DNA from: Shinella zoogloeoides
GTDB lineage: Bacteria > Pseudomonadota > Alphaproteobacteria > Rhizobiales > Rhizobiaceae
Reading direction: 5' to 3'
Length of the DNA: 64,000 nt
Assembly: GCF_030733845.1 (NCBI RefSeq)
Contig: NZ_CP132311.1
Span: forward strand, 3,633,501-3,697,500
Numbering within the stretch: position 1 is the stretch's first letter; each line of letters opens with the position of its first letter. The notes beneath the pieces were generated by a model, which was not told the origin of the DNA, did no database searches, and worked only from the letters and a program-made list of their open reading frames with translations. Below, in pieces: positions 10,370 to 21,010 of the stretch. A program made the translations under genes and the position numbers.

Positions 10370-10396
10370 CCGCCCGGACCCGCATGATCCGGGCGG
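10370..10396 (+). other. Intercistronic hairpin after the substrate-binding-protein gene
   Basis: A perfect 9-bp stem (CCGCCCGGA at 10370-10378 with TCCGGGCGG at 10388-10396) without a T-tract, between the binding-protein and ATPase genes. Such hairpins commonly stabilise the upstream mRNA so the binding protein is made in excess. Confidence 0.7.
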
Positions 10397-10430
10397 CACG
10401 CTTTGCGCCTGAGCCACGGAGGACAGAACG

Positions 10431-11984
<1,554 letters not shown>

Positions 11985-12011
11985 AGAGCCGCGCGAAAGA
12001 AGGAGAAGACC

Positions 12012-12986
12012 ATGAGCGTGGAGACGACGACGGAAAGCGCACCGGCGCCGAAGAAGGGCACGAACATCCTGCTCGGCCTGACGCTGCTCGGGCTGCTCCT
12101 GGCGCTCTGGCTGGCGCTGGGCCTTGCGACCCATGCCTTCTGGACGCCGAACAATATCAGCAACCTGCTGCGCCAGGGCGCGATGACGGCGATCCTAGCG
12201 GTCGGCCAGACCTTCGTGATCATCACGGCCGGCATCGACCTGTCCGTCGGGGCCATCGTCGGCTTCACCAGCGTCATCGTCGCCTGGCTGCTGCAGGCGG
12301 GCGTGCCGCTCTGGCTCGCCATCGTGCTGACGCTGCTGATCGGCGTCGCCATCGGCGCCTTCCACGGCTTCGGCATCGTGCATATGGGCCTGCCGCCCTT
12401 CATCATCACGCTGGCGACGCTCACCTCGCTGCGCGGCATCGGCCTGCTGCTGACGAACGGCTCGACCATCTCGATCAGCCACGAAGGCTTCACGAACTTC
12501 TCGCGCGCCGACTTCCTTGGCGTGCCGAGCCTGTTCTGGATGGTCGTTCTGGTGGCGATCCCGGCCTTCGTCTTCCTGCATCTCAGCCGCTTCGGCCGCT
12601 ATCTCTTCGCAGTCGGCTCGAACAAGGAGGCGGCGCGGCTTTCCGGCGTCAATGTCGATCGCACGATCTACCTTGCCTATATCCTCTCGGCCACCTGCGC
12701 GGCCTTTGTCGGCCTGCTGCTCGCCTCGCGCATCGGCATCGGCAATGCCACGCAGGCGGAAGGCTGGGAGCTGCAGGCCATCGCCTCCTCGGTCATCGGC
12801 GGCACCAGCCTGTTCGGCGCGGTCGGCTCCGTGCACGGCCCGTTGCTCGGCGCCTTCATCCTCGCGACGATCAACAACGGCGCGAACCTGCTCAACGTGA
12901 ACTCGTTCTGGCAGCGCATCATCACCGGCCTTCTGATCATCGTCATCGTCTATTTCGACCAGCTGCGCCGCCGGGGAAGCCGCTGA
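12012..12986 (+). CDS. Sugar ABC transporter permease (RbsC-like)
   Basis: Inner-membrane channel of the importer. The 324-aa product is a BPD_transp_2 protein with about 8-10 hydrophobic helices, the conserved VGQTFVIITAGIDLSVGA loop segment near residues 62-79, and the cytoplasmic coupling region GSNKEAARLSGVNVDR near residue 203. The C-terminal INNGANLLNV segment is typical of RbsC. It starts 27 bases after the ATPase gene with a GAAGGAG ribosome site, and the zinc dehydrogenase gene starts 1 base after its stop, so they are tightly coupled. Confidence 0.94.
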   Translation: MSVETTTESAPAPKKGTNILLGLTLLGLLLALWLALGLATHAFWTPNNISNLLRQGAMTAILAVGQTFVIITAGIDLSVGAIVGFTSVIVAWLLQAGVPLWLAIVLTLLIGVAIGAFHGFGIVHMGLPPFIITLATLTSLRGIGLLLTNGSTISISHEGFTNFSRADFLGVPSLFWMVVLVAIPAFVFLHLSRFGRYLFAVGSNKEAARLSGVNVDRTIYLAYILSATCAAFVGLLLASRIGIGNATQAEGWELQAIASSVIGGTSLFGAVGSVHGPLLGAFILATINNGANLLNVNSFWQRIITGLLIIVIVYFDQLRRRGSR

Positions 12987-12987
12987 G

Positions 12988-14019
12988 ATGAAAGCCGTCG
13001 TCTGTAGCGAGCCGGGCCGCCTCGAAATGGCCGAAAGGCAGAGCCCGACCGGGATGCCGGAGGGCTGGGTGCGGCTCGCCGTCAGCCATGTCGGCATCTG
13101 CGGCACCGATTACCACATCTTCGAGGGCAAGCACCCGTTCCTCGACTATCCCCGCATCATGGGCCACGAGGTCTCGGCGACGGTCGTCGATCCGGGCAAG
13201 AGCGCGCTTTCGGCCGGCGCGCCCGTCGTTGTGAATCCCTATATTTCCTGCGGCACCTGCATCGCCTGCCGAAAGGCCAAGCCCAACTGTTGCACGGCGA
13301 TCCGCGTGCTCGGCGTGCACACCGACGGCGCCTTGTGCGAGGAGATCCTGATGCCGGCCGGCAATCTTTACCCGGCTGACGGCCTGTCGCTGGAAGCGGC
13401 CGCGACGGTGGAGTTCCTGGCGATCGGGGCCCACGCGGTCCGCCGTTCCCTTGCACCGGAAGGATCGCGCGCCCTCGTCATCGGTGCCGGCCCCATCGGC
13501 CTCGGCACCGCGCTGTTTTCCCGCATCGCCGGCCATGCGGTGACGCTGATGGACACGTCTGCCGAACGCCTCGCCATGGCTGCGGAACGCTTCGGCTTTG
13601 AAAGCGGCATTGTCGCGGGGGACGCTGCCTCCGGCGAGGTGGACAAGGCAACAGGCGGCGACGGCTTCGACGTCGTCTTCGATGCAACCGGCCATGGAAA
13701 ATCCATGGAGGCGGCCTTCGCCCATGTCGCCCATGGCGGCGCGCTGGTGCTGGTCAGCGTGGTGAAGGACGAGATCCGCTTTTCCGATCCGGAATTCCAC
13801 AAGCGCGAGATGATGCTGGTCGGTAGCCGCAATGCAACGCTAATCGACTTCGAGCATGTCATGGAAAACATCCGCACCGGCCAAATTCCGGTGGAAGCGC
13901 TCGTCACCCATCGCACCACGCTTGACCGTGTCCCCGTCGATCTTGCCCGCTGGGCAAGGGAAAAGTCCGGCCTTATCAAGGCCATCGTGCGTGTCTCCCC
14001 GACCGCGGCAGAAGACTGA
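12988..14019 (+). CDS. Zinc-dependent alcohol/polyol dehydrogenase (MDR family)
   Basis: NAD(P)-dependent oxidation of a secondary alcohol in a sugar or sugar acid. The 343-aa protein is a medium-chain dehydrogenase: catalytic zinc ligands Cys38, His60 and Glu61 (GICGTD, IMGHEV), structural zinc Cys88, Cys91, Cys94 and Cys102 (CGTCIAC..), and the Rossmann motif VIGAGPIGLG near residue 165. The closest functional groups are L-galactonate/L-threonine/polyol dehydrogenases, but no substrate can be assigned. The one-base gap from the permease shows it belongs to the transport operon and probably acts on the imported compound or its acid. Confidence 0.87.
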   Translation: MKAVVCSEPGRLEMAERQSPTGMPEGWVRLAVSHVGICGTDYHIFEGKHPFLDYPRIMGHEVSATVVDPGKSALSAGAPVVVNPYISCGTCIACRKAKPNCCTAIRVLGVHTDGALCEEILMPAGNLYPADGLSLEAAATVEFLAIGAHAVRRSLAPEGSRALVIGAGPIGLGTALFSRIAGHAVTLMDTSAERLAMAAERFGFESGIVAGDAASGEVDKATGGDGFDVVFDATGHGKSMEAAFAHVAHGGALVLVSVVKDEIRFSDPEFHKREMMLVGSRNATLIDFEHVMENIRTGQIPVEALVTHRTTLDRVPVDLARWAREKSGLIKAIVRVSPTAAED

Positions 14020-14034
14020 AACCCGTTCATCCCC

Positions 14035-14153
14035 GCGAAAGGTTCGCGGCGTTAGGATGATGACATGACTTGTTGCCACGCAGCGAAAACCTGTTAGTCT
14101 TTTCGCACTGCGGAAACCGGGGAAGGACGGTGCGGCCAGCGCGAGCCCCGCAC
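14035..14153 (+). other. Spacer between the sugar island and phaZ with two hairpins
   Basis: The short inverted repeat CGCGAA/TTCGCG (14035-14049) and GGTGCGG/CCGCACC (about 14128-14153) lie in the 157-bp gap. Neither has a T-tract. They may be part of the phaZ leader; no operator is recognised. Confidence 0.3.
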
Positions 14154-14176
14154 CGAGGAAATGGGATAACGCGTCT

Positions 14177-15466
14177 ATGTATTATCAGCTCTACGAACTC
14201 AACCATGCGGTGATGGCGCCCTGGCGCGCCGTGGCGGACCAGATGCGGATCGCCTTCCGCAATCCGCTCAACCCCCTGGCGCATACCTATTTCGGTCGCA
14301 CCATGGCTGCGGGCTTCGAGGTCCTGGAGCGTACGACGCGGCGCTACGGCAAACCGGAATTCGGCCTTCCCACCACGCTCATCGACGGTCAGGACGTTTC
14401 CGTCCATGAAAAGGTCGTCTGGAAGCGCCCCTTCTGCAACCTCATCCATTTCGAACGCTGTCTGCCGGCCGGCCACCGCAAGGACCCGAAGATCCTCATC
14501 GTCGCGCCGATGTCCGGCCACTATGCGACGCTTCTGCGCGGCACCGTCGAGGCGCTGCTGCCTCATGCGGAAGTGCACATCACCGATTGGGTGGACGCCC
14601 GCATGGTGCCGCTATCGGAAGGCAGCTTCGATCTCGACGACTATATCGACTACGTCATCCAGATGCTGCACGCGCTGGGGCCGGATACCCATGTGATCGC
14701 CGTCTGCCAGCCGGCCGTGCCCGTTCTCGCCGCCGTTTCGGTTATGGAGGCGGACAACGACCCGCTGTCGCCCTCCACCATGACGCTGATGGGCGGGCCG
14801 ATCGATACCCGCATCAACCCGACGGCCGTCAACCAGCTTGCCAAGGAAAAGCCGCTCGAGTGGTTCCGCGACAATGTCATCATGCCGGTGCCGTGGCCGC
14901 AGCCGGGCGTTATGCGCCAGGTCTATCCGGGCTTCCTGCAGCTTTCCGGTTTCATGTCGATGAACCTCGACCGCCACGTCGTCGCCCATAAGGAATTCTT
15001 CGCCCATCTCGTGAAGAACGACGGCGACGCGGCGGAAAAGCACCGCGATTTCTACGACGAATACCTCGCCGTGATGGATCTCACCGCCGAGTTCTATCTC
15101 CAGACGGTCGAAACCGTGTTCATGAAGCACGCGCTGCCGAAGGGCGAGATGATGCACCGGGCGCGTCCCGTCGATACGACGGCGATCCGCAAGGTGGCGC
15201 TGCTCACCGTCGAGGGCGAGAACGACGACATCTCCGGCGTCGGCCAGACCAAGGCGGCGCAGACCATCTGCACCAACATCCCGGATGACATGCGCATGCA
15301 CTACATGCAGCCGGATGTCGGCCATTACGGCGTCTTCAACGGCTCGCGCTTCCGCAAGGAGATCGCGCCGCGCATCCTGTCCTTCATCGGCCAGCACGGC
15401 AAGGCCGCGAAGGCAAAGCCGGTGCCACGCGTCATCAAGGGCGGCAAGGCCGGTGGCGGGGCCTGA
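14177..15466 (+). CDS. phaZ: Intracellular polyhydroxybutyrate depolymerase
   Basis: Mobilises stored poly-3-hydroxybutyrate granules by releasing hydroxybutyrate oligomers or monomers. The 429-aa product matches the PhaZa1-type intracellular depolymerases: N terminus MYYQLYELNHA, an alpha/beta-hydrolase core, and a nucleophile elbow in which Cys replaces the usual lipase Ser (AVCQPAVPVL, Cys near residue 177), then the C-terminal GVFNGSRFRKEI containing the family's conserved tail. No signal peptide, as expected for granule-bound enzymes. It is transcribed alone. ATG at 14177 is preceded by a purine-rich GAGGAAATGGG. Confidence 0.93.
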   Translation: MYYQLYELNHAVMAPWRAVADQMRIAFRNPLNPLAHTYFGRTMAAGFEVLERTTRRYGKPEFGLPTTLIDGQDVSVHEKVVWKRPFCNLIHFERCLPAGHRKDPKILIVAPMSGHYATLLRGTVEALLPHAEVHITDWVDARMVPLSEGSFDLDDYIDYVIQMLHALGPDTHVIAVCQPAVPVLAAVSVMEADNDPLSPSTMTLMGGPIDTRINPTAVNQLAKEKPLEWFRDNVIMPVPWPQPGVMRQVYPGFLQLSGFMSMNLDRHVVAHKEFFAHLVKNDGDAAEKHRDFYDEYLAVMDLTAEFYLQTVETVFMKHALPKGEMMHRARPVDTTAIRKVALLTVEGENDDISGVGQTKAAQTICTNIPDDMRMHYMQPDVGHYGVFNGSRFRKEIAPRILSFIGQHGKAAKAKPVPRVIKGGKAGGGA

Positions 15467-15551
15467 TTTTTCGGGCTCCTTTCAGGCACTTGCCCGAATT
15501 CACGACGCATCGTCTTGAACGCGATGGGCGGTCTAACCACATCGGATTCAC

Positions 15552-15572
15552 CGGAAACCTTGGTGGTTTCCG
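15552..15572 (+). other. Hairpin in the leader of the DUF2852 gene
   Basis: CGGAAACC (15552-15559), loop TTGGT, GGTTTCCG (15565-15572): an 8-bp perfect stem 8 bases before the GAGGAAG ribosome site. It could affect translation; there is no T-tract, so it is not a classical terminator. Confidence 0.45.
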
Positions 15573-15594
15573 CCGATCGTGAGGAAGATTGCAC

Positions 15595-16029
15595 ATGAAC
15601 CAGTCAGCACTGATCCGTCCGGACTGGACGCCTGCGACCATCGCCCTGATGGTGCTCGGCTTCGTGGTGTTCTGGCCGCTCGGCCTTGCCATGCTTGCCT
15701 ACATCATCTTCGGCGACCGCCTGAAAAACTTCAAAAAAGACGCCAACGACACCATGGACGGCATGTTCGCCTCCTGCCGGGGCAAGTTCCGCGGCGGCCG
15801 CGGCTCCGCCTTCCGCAGCGCCACCGGCAATGTCGCCTTCGACGACTGGCGTGACGCCGAGCTCTCCCGCCTCGACGAGGAGCGCCGCAAGCTCGACGAG
15901 ATGCGCGAGGAGTTCGACAGCTACGTCCGCGAACTGCGCCGCGCCAAGGACCAGGAGGAGTTCGACCGCTTCATGCGCGAACGCCGCGCCAATGGCCAGG
16001 GCGACGTCCCGGGCTTCCCGGCGACGTAA
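15595..16029 (+). CDS. DUF2852 membrane protein
   Basis: A 144-aa protein of unknown function from a family frequent in Rhizobiales. It has one strong N-terminal membrane segment (about residues 15-40, ATIALMVLGFVVFWPLG), a basic linker, a glycine-rich stretch (CRGKFRGGRGSAF), and a charged C-terminal helix (about 85-135, LDEERRKLDEMREEFDSYV) predicted to form a coiled coil in the cytoplasm. ATG at 15595 is used because GAGGAAG lies 8 bases upstream. It is a single-gene unit; no neighbour explains its job. Confidence 0.8.
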   Translation: MNQSALIRPDWTPATIALMVLGFVVFWPLGLAMLAYIIFGDRLKNFKKDANDTMDGMFASCRGKFRGGRGSAFRSATGNVAFDDWRDAELSRLDEERRKLDEMREEFDSYVRELRRAKDQEEFDRFMRERRANGQGDVPGFPAT

Positions 16030-16061
16030 GGACGCTTGGGGTATTCCGTTGCCCCACTCTC

Positions 16062-16130
16062 CGTCATCCTCGGGCTTGACCCGAGGATCCACGCCCCACC
16101 CGCGGCATGGATGGTCGGGTCGAGCCCGGC
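16062..16130. repeat. Rhizobial palindromic repeat, degenerate copy
   Basis: CGTCATCCTCGGGCTTGACC followed by CGAGGATCCACG, then a diverged second arm (GGTCGGGTCGAGCCCGG). Each arm is itself a palindrome. The same element in near-perfect form is at 59528-59615. It fills the gap before the metallopeptidase gene. Confidence 0.85.
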
Positions 16131-16215
16131 CCCCGTTAAAATCCGACCGGCGCCCCGTGCGCCGGTTTTTCGTTGGGCCGTTTCAGTCGCGGCCGAATCG
16201 GCTATGAAGGACAGC

Positions 16216-16977
16216 ATGTTTTCCTTGGCTCGCAAGCCCCGCAAGGCCCTTAAGGCTCCGCCCCCGCCGGAACGGCGCGAGGTGGACGTCAATGGCAGGG
16301 CGCTGCCGCTCACCATCAAGCGTGATCTGCGCGCCACGCGCCTGACGCTGCGCATAGAGCCCGGTGGCCGGGCGCTGCGCATGACCGTGCCGAACGGCAT
16401 TCCCGAACGCGACATCCGCGATTTTCTCGATCGCCATCAGGGCTGGCTGATGACGAAGCTCGCCAAGTTCCGCTCGACGAACGAGCTGGCCCACGGCGGC
16501 TATGTCATGATCCGCGGCGTCTCCCACCGCATCGAGGCGACTGGCCGGCTGCGCGGGTTGACGGAGGCGATCATTGTCGATGACGAGGCGGTGTTGCTCG
16601 TCGGCGGCATGGAAGAGAGCATTCCCCGCCGTATAAGCGACTTCCTGAAGAAGGAGGCGCGGCTGGAGCTCGAACGGCTCGTCGCCGTGCATGCCGGCCG
16701 CATCGGCAGGAAGGTCAAGTCCCTCACCTTGCGCGACACCCGTAGCCGCTGGGGCTCCTGCTCGGCGGACGGCGCGCTCAGCTTCTCCTGGCGCATCGCC
16801 ATGGCTCCGCCCGGCGTGATCGATTATCTCGCGGCCCACGAAGTGGCGCACCTGCGCGAGATGAACCACAGCCCGGCCTTCTGGACGCTGTGCGGGCAGC
16901 TCTGCCCGACGACGGAGGACGCCAAGCGCTGGCTGAAGCGCAATGGCAGCCTGCTGCACGCCGTCGATTTCGGCTGA
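16216..16977 (+). CDS. YgjP/SprT-type zinc metallopeptidase (M48-like, DUF45)
   Basis: A 253-aa putative metal-dependent hydrolase. The zinc site is HEVAHLREMNHS near residue 208 (HExxH plus a downstream His), and DTRSRWGSCSADGALSFSWR just before it is the signature of the YgjP family. Substrates are unknown; members are often annotated as M48 family metalloproteases. ATG at 16216 is preferred because AAGGA lies 4 bases upstream; the ATG at 16204 would add four residues. It is convergent with the small Pmp3 gene, 9 bases away. Confidence 0.85.
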   Translation: MFSLARKPRKALKAPPPPERREVDVNGRALPLTIKRDLRATRLTLRIEPGGRALRMTVPNGIPERDIRDFLDRHQGWLMTKLAKFRSTNELAHGGYVMIRGVSHRIEATGRLRGLTEAIIVDDEAVLLVGGMEESIPRRISDFLKKEARLELERLVAVHAGRIGRKVKSLTLRDTRSRWGSCSADGALSFSWRIAMAPPGVIDYLAAHEVAHLREMNHSPAFWTLCGQLCPTTEDAKRWLKRNGSLLHAVDFG

Positions 16978-16986
16978 CGCTCCGTT

Positions 16987-17184
16987 TTAGCGGCCCCTGT
17001 CGGCCAGCGCGTCGCGGATCTTCTTGTCCGTATTGTACTGCCCGAGCGCGTAGACGGCCCAGATCGCCGCCGGCAGCCAGCCGATCAGCGTGATCTGCAG
17101 GATGAGGCAGATAATGCCCGCGATCGGCCGCCCGATGGTGAAAAACACGAGGAAGGGCAGGAGGATGGCGATGATGAGCCGCAT
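16987..17184 (-). CDS. YqaE/Pmp3 family small membrane protein
   Basis: A 65-aa inner-membrane protein with two hydrophobic helices (residues about 3-18 and 25-46) and the family motif GWLPAAIWAVYAL near residue 34. Pmp3/YqaE proteins are linked to stress and membrane-potential homeostasis, but their biochemical role is not settled. ATG at 17184 is chosen over an upstream start at 17235, because the mature family begins with MRLIIAILLP and the extension is hydrophilic. It is divergent from trpF. Confidence 0.85.
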   Translation of the reverse strand: MRLIIAILLPFLVFFTIGRPIAGIICLILQITLIGWLPAAIWAVYALGQYNTDKKIRDALADRGR

Positions 17185-17314
17185 GGTTGTCTCCGGTCTT
17201 GGTCCACCCTCCATATGGGCCTCCCGTTCATCCATGCAAGGGCCGGCGTTTGCGGGCGAACCGGTGCCGTCTTTCGGCTCGACTCTTCGCAGGATTCATG
17301 CGACTCCCTGCGCC

Positions 17315-17989
17315 ATGACACTCGACATCAAGATCTGCGGATTGAAGACCGGGGAGGCCGTCGACAAGGCCGTATCCCTCGGCGCCAGCCATGTCGGCTT
17401 CATCTTCTTTCCGAAAAGCCCGCGCAACATCGAGCCCTCCGATGCCGGCCGGCTTGCCGACTGCGCCCGCGGCCGCGCCAAGATCGTCGCCGTGACCGTG
17501 AACGCCGACAATGACCTGCTCGACGAGATCGTCGACCAGCTTGCGCCGGATATCCTGCAGCTGCACGGCAGCGAGAGCCCGGAACGGGTGCTGAACCTCA
17601 AGGCGGTCTACGGCCTGCCGGTGATGAAGGCCTTTTCGGTGCGCGAGGCGGACGATTTCAAGAAGATCGAGCCCTATATCGGCATCGCCGACCGGTTCCT
17701 GTTCGATGCCAAGCCGCCGGCAGGCTCGGACCTGCCGGGCGGCAACGGCGTCACCTTCGACTGGACGCTCATGCATCTGCTTGACGGCGGCGTCGATTAC
17801 ATGCTTTCGGGTGGACTGAACAAGGATAACCTCGCCGAGGCCATCCGGCTGACCGGCGCACCGGGCATCGATCTCAGTTCCGGGGTCGAGAGCGCGCCGG
17901 GCGTCAAGGATCTCGGCCTGATGGAAGCGTTTTTTGAAGCGGCACGGAAAGCGGAATGCGAGACCGCCGTCGGAGGGAGAGGCAAGTGA
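17315..17989 (+). CDS. trpF: Phosphoribosylanthranilate isomerase
   Basis: Third step of the anthranilate-to-tryptophan pathway: Amadori rearrangement of phosphoribosylanthranilate to CdRP. The 224-aa TIM barrel carries the family N terminus [12 protein letters not shown] with the catalytic Cys, [14 protein letters not shown] (phosphate-side loop), the catalytic Asp region FLFDAKPP near residue 128, and the C-terminal phosphate motif [16 protein letters not shown] near 187. ATG at 17315 is chosen; an earlier in-frame ATG at 17090 would run through the divergent promoter. It heads trpF-trpB-trpA and overlaps trpB by 4 bases (GTGA), so translation is coupled. Confidence 0.96.
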   Translation: MTLDIKICGLKTGEAVDKAVSLGASHVGFIFFPKSPRNIEPSDAGRLADCARGRAKIVAVTVNADNDLLDEIVDQLAPDILQLHGSESPERVLNLKAVYGLPVMKAFSVREADDFKKIEPYIGIADRFLFDAKPPAGSDLPGGNGVTFDWTLMHLLDGGVDYMLSGGLNKDNLAEAIRLTGAPGIDLSSGVESAPGVKDLGLMEAFFEAARKAECETAVGGRGK

Positions 17990-19206
17990 ACCAGTCACCC
18001 AACCTGAATTCGTACCGCGAGGGTCCGGACGAGGACGGCCGCTTCGGCATCTTCGGCGGTCGTTTCGTTGCCGAAACCCTGATGCCGCTGATCCTCGACC
18101 TCCAGGAAGAATGGAACAAGGCGAAGACCGACCCCGCCTTCCAGGCGGAGCTCAAGGACCTCGGCGCCCACTATATCGGCCGCCCGAGCCCGCTCTATTA
18201 TGCCGAGCGCCTGACGCAGCATCTCGGCGGCGCGAAAATCTATTTCAAGCGCGAGGAGCTGAACCACACCGGCTCGCACAAGATCAACAACTGCATCGGC
18301 CAGATCCTGCTCGCCAAGCGCATGGGCAAGACGCGCATCATCGCGGAAACCGGCGCCGGCCAGCATGGCGTGGCCTCGGCCACGGTCGCCGCCCGCTTCG
18401 GATTCCCCTGCGTCGTCTATATGGGCGCGACGGATGTCGAGCGTCAGGCGCCGAACGTCTTCCGCATGAAGCTGCTCGGTGCCGAGGTAAAGCCAGTCAC
18501 GGCCGGCAGCGGCACGCTGAAGGACGCCATGAACGAGGCGCTGCGCGACTGGGTCACCAATGTCGACGACACCTATTACCTGATCGGCACCGCCGCCGGC
18601 CCGCATCCCTATCCCGAGCTGGTGCGTGACTTCCAGGCCGTCATCGGCACGGAAGCGCGCGAGCAGATGCTGGCCGCCGAAGGCCGCCTGCCGGACATGG
18701 TGATCGCCGCCGTCGGCGGCGGCTCCAACGCCATCGGCATCTTCCATCCGTTCCTTGACGACAAGGGCGTGCAGATCGTCGGCGTCGAAGCCGGCGGCAA
18801 GGGCCTCGACGGCGAGGAGCACTGCGCCTCGCTGACCGCCGGTTCCCCCGGCGTGCTGCACGGCAACCGCACCTACCTCCTGCAGGACGCCGACGGCCAG
18901 ATCAAGGAAGGCCACTCGATCTCCGCCGGCCTCGACTATCCCGGCATCGGCCCGGAACACGCCTGGCTGCACGAGATCGGCCGCGCCGAATATGTGCCGA
19001 TCATGGACGACGAGGCGCTGGAGGCCTTCCAGCTCCTGACGAGGCTCGAAGGCATCATCCCGGCGCTGGAGCCGAGCCATGCCGTCGCCGAGGTGATCAA
19101 GCGCGCACCCAGGATGGGCAAGGACCAGATCATCCTGATGAACCTCTCCGGCCGCGGCGACAAGGATATCTTCACCGTCGGCAAGATCCTCGGCATGGAG
19201 CTCTAA
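17986..19206 (+). CDS. trpB: Tryptophan synthase beta subunit
   Basis: PLP enzyme condensing indole with L-serine to give tryptophan, in an alpha2-beta2 complex with TrpA. The 406-aa protein has the PLP lysine in HTGSHKINN near residue 96, GAGQHGVA near 125, and the phosphate-binding glycine loop VGGGSNAIG near 244. The start is GTG at 17986, with a strong GGAGGGAGA ribosome site, and it overlaps the trpF stop as GTGA. trpA begins one base after the stop. Confidence 0.97.
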   Translation: MNQSPNLNSYREGPDEDGRFGIFGGRFVAETLMPLILDLQEEWNKAKTDPAFQAELKDLGAHYIGRPSPLYYAERLTQHLGGAKIYFKREELNHTGSHKINNCIGQILLAKRMGKTRIIAETGAGQHGVASATVAARFGFPCVVYMGATDVERQAPNVFRMKLLGAEVKPVTAGSGTLKDAMNEALRDWVTNVDDTYYLIGTAAGPHPYPELVRDFQAVIGTEAREQMLAAEGRLPDMVIAAVGGGSNAIGIFHPFLDDKGVQIVGVEAGGKGLDGEEHCASLTAGSPGVLHGNRTYLLQDADGQIKEGHSISAGLDYPGIGPEHAWLHEIGRAEYVPIMDDEALEAFQLLTRLEGIIPALEPSHAVAEVIKRAPRMGKDQIILMNLSGRGDKDIFTVGKILGMEL

Positions 19207-19207
19207 G

Positions 19208-20047
19208 ATGACCGCACGCATGGACAAACGCTTTGCGGACCTTTCCGCCGAAGGCCGTCCGGCCCTCGTCACCTATTTCATGGGCGGCGATCCGGACTAT
19301 GCCAGCTCGCTGGAGATCATGAAGGCCCTGCCGAAGGCAGGCTCCGACGTTATCGAACTCGGCATGCCCTTTTCCGATCCGATGGCCGACGGCCCGGCGA
19401 TCCAGCTCGCCGGCCAGCGCGCGCTGAAGGGTGGCCAGACGCTCGCAAAGACGATCCAGATGGCCCGCGACTTCCGCAAGGAAGACGACGCGACTCCGAT
19501 CGTGCTGATGGGCTATTACAACCCGATCTACATCTACGGCGTCGAGCGCTTCCTCGACGAAGCCCTCGAAGCCGGCATTGATGGCCTGATCGTCGTCGAC
19601 CTGCCGCCGGAAATGGACGACGAACTGTGCCTGCCCGCCATCGCCAAGGGCATCAACTTCATCCGCCTCGCAACGCCGACGACGGATGAGAAGCGCCTGC
19701 CGGCGGTCCTCAGGAACACGTCGGGCTTCGTCTACTACGTCTCGATGAACGGTATCACCGGCTCGGCCCTGCCGGACCCCTCGCTGGTCGGTGGCGCGGT
19801 CGGCCGCATCAAGGCGCATACCAAGCTGCCGGTCTGCGTCGGCTTCGGCGTCAAGACGGCCGAACATGCCCGCGCCATCGGCGCCTCGGCGGATGGCGTC
19901 GTCGTCGGCACGGCCATCGTCAACCAGATCGCCTCCAGCCTCACGGCGGATGGCAAGGCCAGCGCCGCCACCGTCGCCGGTGTCGAGACGCTGGTGATGA
20001 GCCTCGCATCGGGCGTGCGCGGCGCGCGCCTTGCGGCGGCGGAGTAA
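19208..20047 (+). CDS. trpA: Tryptophan synthase alpha subunit
   Basis: Cleaves indole-3-glycerol phosphate to indole and glyceraldehyde-3-phosphate and channels indole to TrpB. The 279-aa TIM barrel has the catalytic Glu in [16 protein letters not shown] near residue 45, the catalytic Asp in [10 protein letters not shown] near 127, and the phosphate-binding [10 protein letters not shown] near 213. Residues after about 265 ([11 protein letters not shown]) form the usual short tail. ATG at 19208 directly follows trpB, and accD follows after a small hairpin. Confidence 0.97.
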   Translation: MTARMDKRFADLSAEGRPALVTYFMGGDPDYASSLEIMKALPKAGSDVIELGMPFSDPMADGPAIQLAGQRALKGGQTLAKTIQMARDFRKEDDATPIVLMGYYNPIYIYGVERFLDEALEAGIDGLIVVDLPPEMDDELCLPAIAKGINFIRLATPTTDEKRLPAVLRNTSGFVYYVSMNGITGSALPDPSLVGGAVGRIKAHTKLPVCVGFGVKTAEHARAIGASADGVVVGTAIVNQIASSLTADGKASAATVAGVETLVMSLASGVRGARLAAAE

Positions 20048-20048
20048 A

Positions 20049-20064
20049 GTTCCCACATGGGAAC
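20049..20064 (+). other. Small hairpin between trpA and accD
   Basis: GTTCCC (20049-20054), loop ACAT, GGGAAC (20059-20064), directly after the trpA stop and with no T-tract. It may attenuate or process the message between tryptophan and fatty-acid genes. Confidence 0.4.
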
Positions 20065-20088
20065 CACCATTATAACGGAGTTGAGACC

Positions 20089-20991
20089 GTGAACTGGATT
20101 ACGAATTACGTTCGGCCGAAGATCAACTCGATGCTCGGCCGCCCCGACCGGGATGTGCCCGACAATCTCTGGATCAAGTGCCCGGAAACCGGCGAGATGG
20201 TGTTCCACCGCGATCTCGAGGAAAACAAGTGGGTCATCCCGGCGTCCGGCTACCACATGAAGATGCCGGCGAAGGCCCGCCTCAAGGACCTTTTCGATGA
20301 CGGCGTCTTCGAGGCGCTGCAGCAGCCGAAGGTCGCGCAGGACCCGCTGAAATTCCGCGATTCGAAGAAGTACACGGACCGCCTGAAGGACAGCCGCGCC
20401 AAGACTGAGCTGGAAGACACCATCCTCGCCGGCGTCGGCAAGGTCCGCGGCGTCAAGCTCGTCGCCGTCGTGCATGAATTCAACTTCATGGGCGGCTCGC
20501 TCGGCATCGCCGCTGGCGAGGCGATCATCAAGGCCTTCGAACGCGCCATCGCGGAAAAGTGCCCGCTCGTCATGTTCCCCGCCTCCGGCGGTGCGCGTAT
20601 GCAGGAAGGCATCCTCTCGCTGATGCAGCTGCCGCGCACCACCGTCGCCGTGGAGATGCTGAAGGAAGCGGGCCTTCCCTATATCGTCGTGCTCACCAAC
20701 CCCACGACGGGCGGCGTGACGGCGTCCTACGCCATGCTGGGCGATATCCATCTCGCCGAGCCGGGCGCCGAAATCTGCTTTGCCGGCAAGCGCGTCATCG
20801 AGCAGACCATCCGCGAGAAGCTCCCCGAGGGCTTCCAGACCTCGGAATACCTTTTGGAACACGGCATGGTCGATCTCGTCGTCAAGCGCCATGACATTCC
20901 CGCGACGCTGGCCCGCCTTCTCAAGATACTGATGAAGAAGCCGGCGAGCGTTGCCGCGACGAACGGCGCCGTCGCCATCGCGGCCCAGTAG
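20089..20991 (+). CDS. accD: Acetyl-CoA carboxylase carboxyltransferase subunit beta
   Basis: With AccA it transfers CO2 from carboxybiotin to acetyl-CoA, giving malonyl-CoA. The 300-aa product has the crotonase-like core with [14 protein letters not shown] near residue 130 and [12 protein letters not shown] near 163. In E. coli the N-terminal zinc ribbon uses four Cys; here only the first position remains (IKCPETGEM, Cys31), and the second Cys pair is replaced by VIPASGYH, so this subunit should not bind zinc there. GTG start at 20089 with a CGGAG ribosome site. It is 19 bases upstream of folC, an accD-folC pair common in proteobacteria. Confidence 0.96.
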   Translation: MNWITNYVRPKINSMLGRPDRDVPDNLWIKCPETGEMVFHRDLEENKWVIPASGYHMKMPAKARLKDLFDDGVFEALQQPKVAQDPLKFRDSKKYTDRLKDSRAKTELEDTILAGVGKVRGVKLVAVVHEFNFMGGSLGIAAGEAIIKAFERAIAEKCPLVMFPASGGARMQEGILSLMQLPRTTVAVEMLKEAGLPYIVVLTNPTTGGVTASYAMLGDIHLAEPGAEICFAGKRVIEQTIREKLPEGFQTSEYLLEHGMVDLVVKRHDIPATLARLLKILMKKPASVAATNGAVAIAAQ

Positions 20992-21010
20992 GCCGATCGG
21001 CGAGGGCGGC

